From contig NW_027017994.1 of the NCBI RefSeq assembly GCF_032854445.1, positions 1 through 64,000 of the forward strand: a stretch of DNA of 64,000 bases, given 5' to 3'. The notes under the pieces were generated by a model. That model saw only the letters and a program-made list of their open reading frames with translations, did not search any database and had not been told where the DNA came from. The stretch is from Liolophura sinensis. Its lineage: Eukaryota; Mollusca; Polyplacophora; Chitonida; Chitonidae. Each line of letters starts with the position of its first letter. The stretch's first letter is position 1. The position numbers and the translations under genes were made by a program. Positions 58,223 through 64,000 of this stretch are shown here, one piece after another.

Positions 58223-60419
58223 CACTTTTGCATTTTACCTGGTCTTTTTGTTAATTGAAATCGGCAACACTGTACTCTGTACAATTGCGACTGGTCATTA
58301 CTATATTAAACTTTTGACTATAAGTTATGTGCCCTTCGGTAGCCCAGAAGACGTCAAATCTTTGGGCTAAGCCCATTTAACTCACCCAGCAATTGTCTTA
58401 CTTTTAGGTCGAAGACAATCTCAATGTCTTTATTTACGTGTAGAAAAACCACAGCATTTGTACATGAAAAACACAAGGTACTTGATTACAGTCTGCTGTA
58501 AAAAGTACAACTTAACAGTGATAAACATTTATAAGGTGCCAAAAGATGCGGAATTGGGGCAGGCATCGGCAGCTGTTAAAAAATTGCAAATATCCCTGGT
58601 TTCCAAGGAGTAAGAGACGTTGCTGGCAAGTGATTATGACATCAATGATCATTCAATTGTCACTACAGCCAAAAGTATTGGTCGGAGAGCAACGCGGTTT
58701 GCACCATTCGATTTCTCGTCACAAAATACGTCGGATTTAGCCTCTTACCAGCAGCACTGGAACAGTTTTTCCACTTTTGCATTTTACTGGTCTTTTTGTT
58801 AATTGAAATCGGCTACACTGTACTCTGTACAATCGCGACTGGTCATTACTATATTCAACTTTTGACTATAAGTTATGTGCCCTTCGGTAGCCCAGAAGAC
58901 GTCAAATCTTTGAGCGAAGCCCATTTAACTCACCCAGCAATTGTCTTACTTCTAAGTCCAAGACAATCTCAATGTCTTTATCTACGTGTAGAAAAACCAC
59001 ACCATTTGTACGTGAAAAACACAAGGTACTTGATACAGTCTGCTGTAAAAAGTACAACTAAACACTGACCCACATTTATCAGGTGCCAAAAGATGCGGAA
59101 TTGGGCCAGGCATCGGCAGCTGTTAAGAAATTGCAAATATCCCTGGTTTCCATGGAGTAAGAGCCGTTGCTGGGCACGTGATTATGACATCAATGATCAT
59201 TCAATTGTCGCTACAGCCAAAAGTATTGGTCGGAGAGCAACGCGGATTGCACCATTCGATTTCTCGTCACAAAATACGTCCGGATTAGCCCTCTTACTAG
59301 TAGCACTGGAACAGTTTTTCCACTTTTGCATTTTTACCTGGTTTTTTTTTTAATTGAAACCGGCTACACTGTACTCTGTACAATCGCGACTGGTCATTAC
59401 TATATTCAACTTTTGACTATAAGTTATGTGCCCTTCGGTAGCCCAGAAGACCCTGAAATCTTTGGGCTAAGCCCATTTAACTCACCCAGCAATTGCCTTA
59501 CTTTTAGGTCGAAGACAATTTCAATGTCTTTATTTACGTGTAGAAAAACCACAGCATTTGTACGTGAAAAACACAAGGTACTTGATACAGTCTGCTGTAA
59601 AAAGTACAACTTAACAGTGACCCACATTTATAAGGTGCCAAAAGATGCGGAATTGGGCCAGGAATCGGCAGCTGTTAAAAAATTGCAAATATCCATGGTT
59701 TCCAAGGAGTAAGAGCCGTTGCTGGGCACGTGATTATGACATCAATGATCATTCAATTGTCGCTACAGCCAAAAGTATTGGTCAGAGAGCAACGCGGTTT
59801 GCACCATTCGATTTCTCGTCACAAAATACGTCGGATTAGCTTCTTACCAGCAGCACTGGATCATTTTTTCCACTTTTGCATTTTTGCCTGGTCTTTTTGT
59901 TAATTGAAATCGGCTACACTGTACTATGTACCATCGCGACTGGTCATTACTATATTCAACTTTTGACTATAAGTTATGTGCCCTTCGGTAGCCCAGAAGA
60001 CGACAAATCTTTGGGCTAAGCCCATTTAACTCACCCAGCAATTGCCTTACTTCTAAGTGCAAGACAATCTCAATGTCTTTATCTACGTGTAGAAAAACCA
60101 CACCATTTGTACGTGAAAAACACAAGGTACTTGATACAGTCTGCTGTAAAAAGTACAACTGACAACAGACCCACATTTATAAGGTGCCAAAAGATGCGGA
60201 ATTGGGCCAGGCATCGGCAGCTGTTAAAAAATTGCAAATATCCCTGGTTTCCAAGGAGTAAGAGCCGTTGCTGTGCACGTGATTATGACATCAATGATCA
60301 TTCAATTGTCGCTACAGCCAAAAGTATTGGTCGGAGAGCAACGCGGTTTGCACCATTCGATTTCTCGTCACAAAATACGTCGGATTAGCCTCTTACCAGC
60401 AGCACTGGAACAGTTTTTC
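58223..60419 (+). repeat. Block rich in chimaeric monomers
   Basis: Four monomers, three with mixed type. The unit at 58223 starts as GTGATAAAC type and ends with a GACGTTGC..CAAGTG tail after about 58610. The unit at 58772 begins as GAGCGAA type but has a left-type TTTATCAGG cassette and TTAAGAAATTGC. The unit at 59871 has cassette start GACAACAGACCC joined to TTTATAAGGTGCC, a combination seen only here (60163-60188). The unit at 59321 matches 47.23 kb (GGAATCGG, ATCCATGGTTTCC, 10-T run). Confidence 0.75.
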
Positions 60420-63168
60420 CACTTTTGCATTTTTACCTGGTCTTTTTGTTAATTGAAATCGGCTACACTGTACTATGTACCATCGCGACTGGTCATTACT
60501 ATATTCAACTTTTGACTATAACTTATGTGCCCTTCGGTAGCCCAGAAGACGACAAATCTTTGGGCTAAGCCCCATTTAACTCACCCAGCAATTGTCTTAC
60601 TTCTAAGTCCAAGACAATCTCAATGTCTTTTTCTACGTGTAGAAAAACCACACCATTTGTAAATAAAAAACACAAGGTACTTGATACAGTCTGCTGTAAA
60701 AAGTACAACTGAACACTGACCCACTTCAGTAAGGTGCCAAAAGATGCAGAATTGAGCCAGGCATCGGCAGCTGTTGAAAAATTCCAAATTTCCCTGGTTT
60801 CCATGGAGTAAGAGCCGTTGCTGGGCACGTGATTATGACATCAATGATCATTGATTTGTCACTACAGCCAAAAGTATTGGTCGGAGAGCAACGCGGATTG
60901 CACCATTCCATTTCTCGTCACAAAATACGTCGATTAGCCTCTTACTAGTAGCACTGGAACAGTTTTTCCACTTTTGCATTTTTACCTGGTCTTTTTTTTA
61001 ATTGAAACCGGCTACACTGTACTCTGTACAATCGCGACTGGTCATTACTATATTCAACTTTTGACTATAAGTTATGTGCCCTTCGGTAGCCCAGAAGACC
61101 TGAAATCTTTGGGCTAAGCCCATTTAACTCACCCAGCAATTGCCTTACTTTTAGGTCGAAGACAATCTCAATGTCTTTATTTACGTGTAGAAAAACCACA
61201 GCATTTGTACATGAAAAACACAAGGTACTTGATACAGTCTGCTGTAAAAAGTACAACTTAACAGTGACCCACATTTATAAGGTGCCAAAAGATGCGGAAT
61301 TGGGCCAGGCATCGGCAGCTGTTAAAAAATTGCAAATATCCCTGGTTTCCAAGGAGTAAGAGCCGTTGCTGGGCACGTGATTATGACATCAATGATCATT
61401 CAATTGTCGCTACAGCCAAAAGTATTGGTCAGAGAGCAACGCGGTTTGCACCATTCGATTTCTCGTCACAAAATACGTCGGATTAGCCTCTTACCAGCAG
61501 CACTGGATCATTTTTTCCACTTTTGCATTTTTGCCTGGTCTTTTTGTTAATTGAAATCGGCTACACTGTACTATGTACCATCGCGACTGGTCATTACTAT
61601 ATTCAACTTTTGACTATAAGTTATGTGCCCTTCGGTAGCCCAGAAGACGAGAAATCTTTGGGCTAAGCCCATTTAACTCACCCAGCAATTGCCTTACTTC
61701 TAAGTGCAAGACAATCTCAATGTCTTTATCTACGTGTAGGAAAAACCACACCTTTTGTACGTGAAAAACACAAGGTACTTGATACAGTCTGCTGTAAAAA
61801 AGTACAACTGACAACAGACCCACATGAATAAGGTGCCAAAAGATGCGGAATTGGGCCAGGCATCGGCAGCTGTTAAAAAATTGCAAATATCCCTGGTTTC
61901 CAAGGAGTAAGAGCCGTTGCTGGGCACGTGATTATGACATCAATGATCATTCAATTGTCGCTACAGCCAAAAGTATTGGTCGGAGAGCAACGCAGTTTGC
62001 ACCATTCGATTTCTCGTCACAAAATACGTCGGATTAGCCTCTTACCAGCAGCACTGGAACAGTTTTTCCACTTTTGCATTTTTGCCTGGTGTTTTTGTTA
62101 ATTGAAATCGGCTACACTGTACTCTGTACAATCGCGACTGGTCATTACTATATTCAACTTTTGACTATAAGTTATGTGCCCTTCGGTAGCCCAGAAGACG
62201 ACAAATCTTTGGGCCAAGCCCATTTAACTCACCCAGCAATTGCCCTTACTTCTAAGTGCAAGACAATCTCAATGTCTTTATCTACGTGTAGAAAAACCAC
62301 ACCATTTGTACGTGAAAAACACAAGATACTTGATACAGTCTGCTGTAAAAAAGTACAAATGAACACTGACCCACTTCAGTAAGGTGCCAAAAGATGCGGA
62401 ATTGAGCCAGGCATCGGCAGCTGTTGAAAAATTGCAAATTTTCCTGGTTTCCATGGAGTAAGAGACGTTGCTGGGCACGTGATTATGACATCAATGATCA
62501 TTCAATTGTCACTACAGCCAAAAGTATTGGTCGGAGAGCAACGCGGTTTGCACCATTCGATTTCTCGTCACAAAATACGTCGGATTAGCCTCTTACCAGC
62601 AGCACTGGAACAGTTTTTCCACTTTTGCATTTTTGCCTGGTCTTTTTGTTAATTGAAATCGGCTACACTGTACTCTGTACAATCGCGACTGGTCATTACT
62701 ATATTCAACTTTTGACTATAAGTTATGTGCCCCTTCGGTAGCCCAGAAGACGACAAATCTTTGGGCTAAACCCATTTAACTCACCCAGCAATTGCCTTAC
62801 TTCTAAGTCCAAGACAATCTCAATGTCTTTATCTACGTGTAGAAAAACCACACCATTTGTACGTGAAAAACACAAGGTACTTGATACAGTCTGCTGTAAA
62901 AAGTACAACTGAACACTGACCCACTTCAGTAAGGTGCCAAAAGATGCGGAATTCAGCCAGGCATCGGCAGCTGTTGAAAAATTGCAAATTTCCCTGGTTT
63001 CCATGGAGTAAGAGACGTTGCTGGGCAAAAGATTATGACATCAATGATCATTCAATTGTCACTACAGCCAAAAGTATTGGTCAGAGAGCAACGCGGTTTG
63101 CACCATTCGATTTCTCGTCACAAAATACGTCGGATTAGCCTCTTACAGCAGCACTGGAACAGTTTTTC
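60420..63168 (+). repeat. Block repeating parts of 53.3-58.2 kb
   Basis: Five monomers. The first shares TTTTTCTACG (60627), GTAAATAAAAAAC and AAATTCCAAATTTCC (60780) with 53.27-53.65 kb, an offset of 13 monomers. The others follow the order seen at 55.5-58.2 kb, but with only one AGATACTT unit. Small private changes include GTAGGAAAAACC (61737), a 1-bp insertion CAATTGCCCTTAC (62239) and GCTAAACCC (62764). Confidence 0.75.
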
Positions 63169-64000
63169 CACTTTTGCATTTTTACCTGGTCTTTTTGTTA
63201 ATTGAAATCGGCTACACTGTACTCTGTACAATCGCGACTGGTCATTACTATATTCAACTTTTGACTATAAGTTATGTGCCCTTCGGTTAGCCCAGAAGAC
63301 GTCAAATCTTTGAGCGAAGCCCATTTAACTCACCCAGCAATTGTCTTACTTCTAAGTCCAAGACAATCTCAATGTCTTTATCTACGTGTAGAAAAACCCA
63401 CACCATTTGTACGTGAAAAACACAAGGTACTTGATACAGTCTGCTGTAAAAAGTACAACTTAACACTGACCCACATTTATAAGGTGACAAAAGATGCGGA
63501 ATTGGGCCAGGCATCGGCAGCTGTTAAAAAATTGCAAATATCCCTGGTTTCCATGGAGTAAGAGCCGTTACTGGGCACGTGATTATGACATCAATGATTA
63601 TTGAATTGTCTCTACAGCCAAAAGTATTGGTCGGAAAGCCACGCGGTTTGCACCATTCGATTTCTCGTCACAAAATACGTCGGATTAGCCTCTTACCAGC
63701 AGCACTGGAACAGTTTTTCCACTTTTGCATTTTACCTGGTCTTTTTGTTAATTGAAATCGGCAACACTGTACTCTGTACAATCGCGACTGGTCATTACTA
63801 TATTCAACTTTTGACTATAAGTTATGTGCCCTTCGGTAGCCCAGAAGACGACAAATCTTTGGGCTAAGCCCATTTAACTCACCCAGCAATTGTCTTACTT
63901 CTAAGTCCAAGACAATCTCAATGTCTTTATCTACGTGTAGAAAAATCACACCATTTGTAAATAAAAAACACAAGGTACTTGATACAGTCTGCTGTAAAAA
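63169..64000 (+). repeat. Right edge: GAGCGAA monomer and the 281-bp start of the next
   Basis: The unit at 63169 is a GAGCGAA type with GAAAGCCACGCGG and AATGATTATTG. The last, incomplete unit (63720-64000) has GCAACACTGTAC at its start and GTAAATAAAAAAC near its end, and stops within dyad D. The array evidently continues beyond the window. Confidence 0.85.

Larger units (their letters stand above)
1..64000 (+). repeat. Satellite DNA array, ~549-bp monomer, 116 full copies plus a partial one
   Basis: The same ~549-bp unit recurs in direct orientation across the whole window. Landmarks such as GGTCATTACTATATTCAAC, CCAAAAGATGCGG and AATGATCATT reappear every 549 bp give or take a few bases. 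From the first unit start (base 1) to the last (63720) is 63719 bp, or 116 units averaging 549.3 bp. No unit is inverted, no large part of a unit is missing, and no foreign DNA sits between units. Monomers differ by scattered substitutions and 1-9 bp indels and fall into recurrent types. This is the form of eukaryotic satellite DNA. Its chromosomal position (centromere, pericentromere, subtelomere or B/sex chromosome) cannot be told from sequence alone. No gene was found anywhere in it, so every stretch without a gene is this repeat. Confidence 0.98.

Noticed and set aside
1-64000. CRISPR array
   Set aside because: The repeated unit is 549 bp with no short repeat and unique spacer alternation, and there are no cas genes. 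The whole unit is repeated.
1-64000. rDNA spacer, 5S, spliced-leader, snRNA or histone gene cluster
   Set aside because: The unit is repeated throughout, and no conserved stretch resembling those genes was recognised in its 549 bp on either strand.
1-64000. Transposon or terminal repeats within the array
   Set aside because: No unit is interrupted by foreign sequence, and I see no target-site duplications, terminal inverted repeats or reverse-transcriptase motifs.
1-64000. Telomeric repeat or telomere junction
   Set aside because: No TTAGGG-like or other short telomeric tandem repeat is present; TTTTAGGTCG is a single point variant of the monomer.

Overview
The whole window is one block of satellite DNA. 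A single monomer of about 549 bp repeats head to tail, always in the same orientation, from base 1 to base 64000. With the unit phased on its T-rich start (CACTTTTGCA...), I count 116 complete monomers plus a 281-bp partial one at the right end. No flanking unique DNA, transposon, RNA gene or credible protein gene interrupts it, and the array runs off both ends. A uniform array this long with a unit of about 0.55 kb points to a eukaryotic nuclear genome (centromeric, pericentromeric, subtelomeric or other heterochromatin). By eye the DNA is moderately AT-rich, and the consensus keeps about 18 CpG sites per monomer, so strong CpG depletion is not evident. I do not recognise the satellite family and cannot name the organism.

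Layout: monomers fall into recurrent types, told apart mainly by a short variable cassette in the middle of the unit and by linked markers. Bases 1 to about 15.9 kb carry 'left' types (ACATAAAAATC, GACAACAGACC and TTTATCAGG markers), with overlapping 6-, 7-, 9- and 12-monomer duplications. Bases 15.9-19.8 kb form a local subfamily with its own markers and many single-base indels. Bases 19.8-64 kb are a mosaic in which types often follow in the same order: 'GAGCGAA' type, 'TTTTAGGTCG' type, 'GGATCAT/CTATGTACC' type, 'AGATACTT/AAATGAAC' type, 'TTCAGCC/CAAGTG' type. The mosaic contains an 8-monomer tandem duplication (24.55-33.2 kb), a 5-6-monomer higher-order repeat (34.0-41.6 kb), nested 3- and 4-monomer duplications (43.4-49.5 kb), and copies about 22 monomers apart (40.9-42.8 against 52.9-54.9 kb; 47.2-47.9 against 59.3-60.0 kb). 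No single higher-order period holds throughout. The pattern fits repeated unequal exchange and conversion.

Within the monomer the most notable structure is a set of conserved inverted repeats: an 11-bp-stem dyad, a three-part inverted repeat whose middle arm can pair with either neighbour, two smaller dyads and a perfect 10-bp palindrome. Open reading frames are plentiful only because the period is a multiple of three. Every frame is broken by stops at fixed positions, and the longest ORFs come from single-base indels that splice frames together. I therefore annotate no coding sequence.
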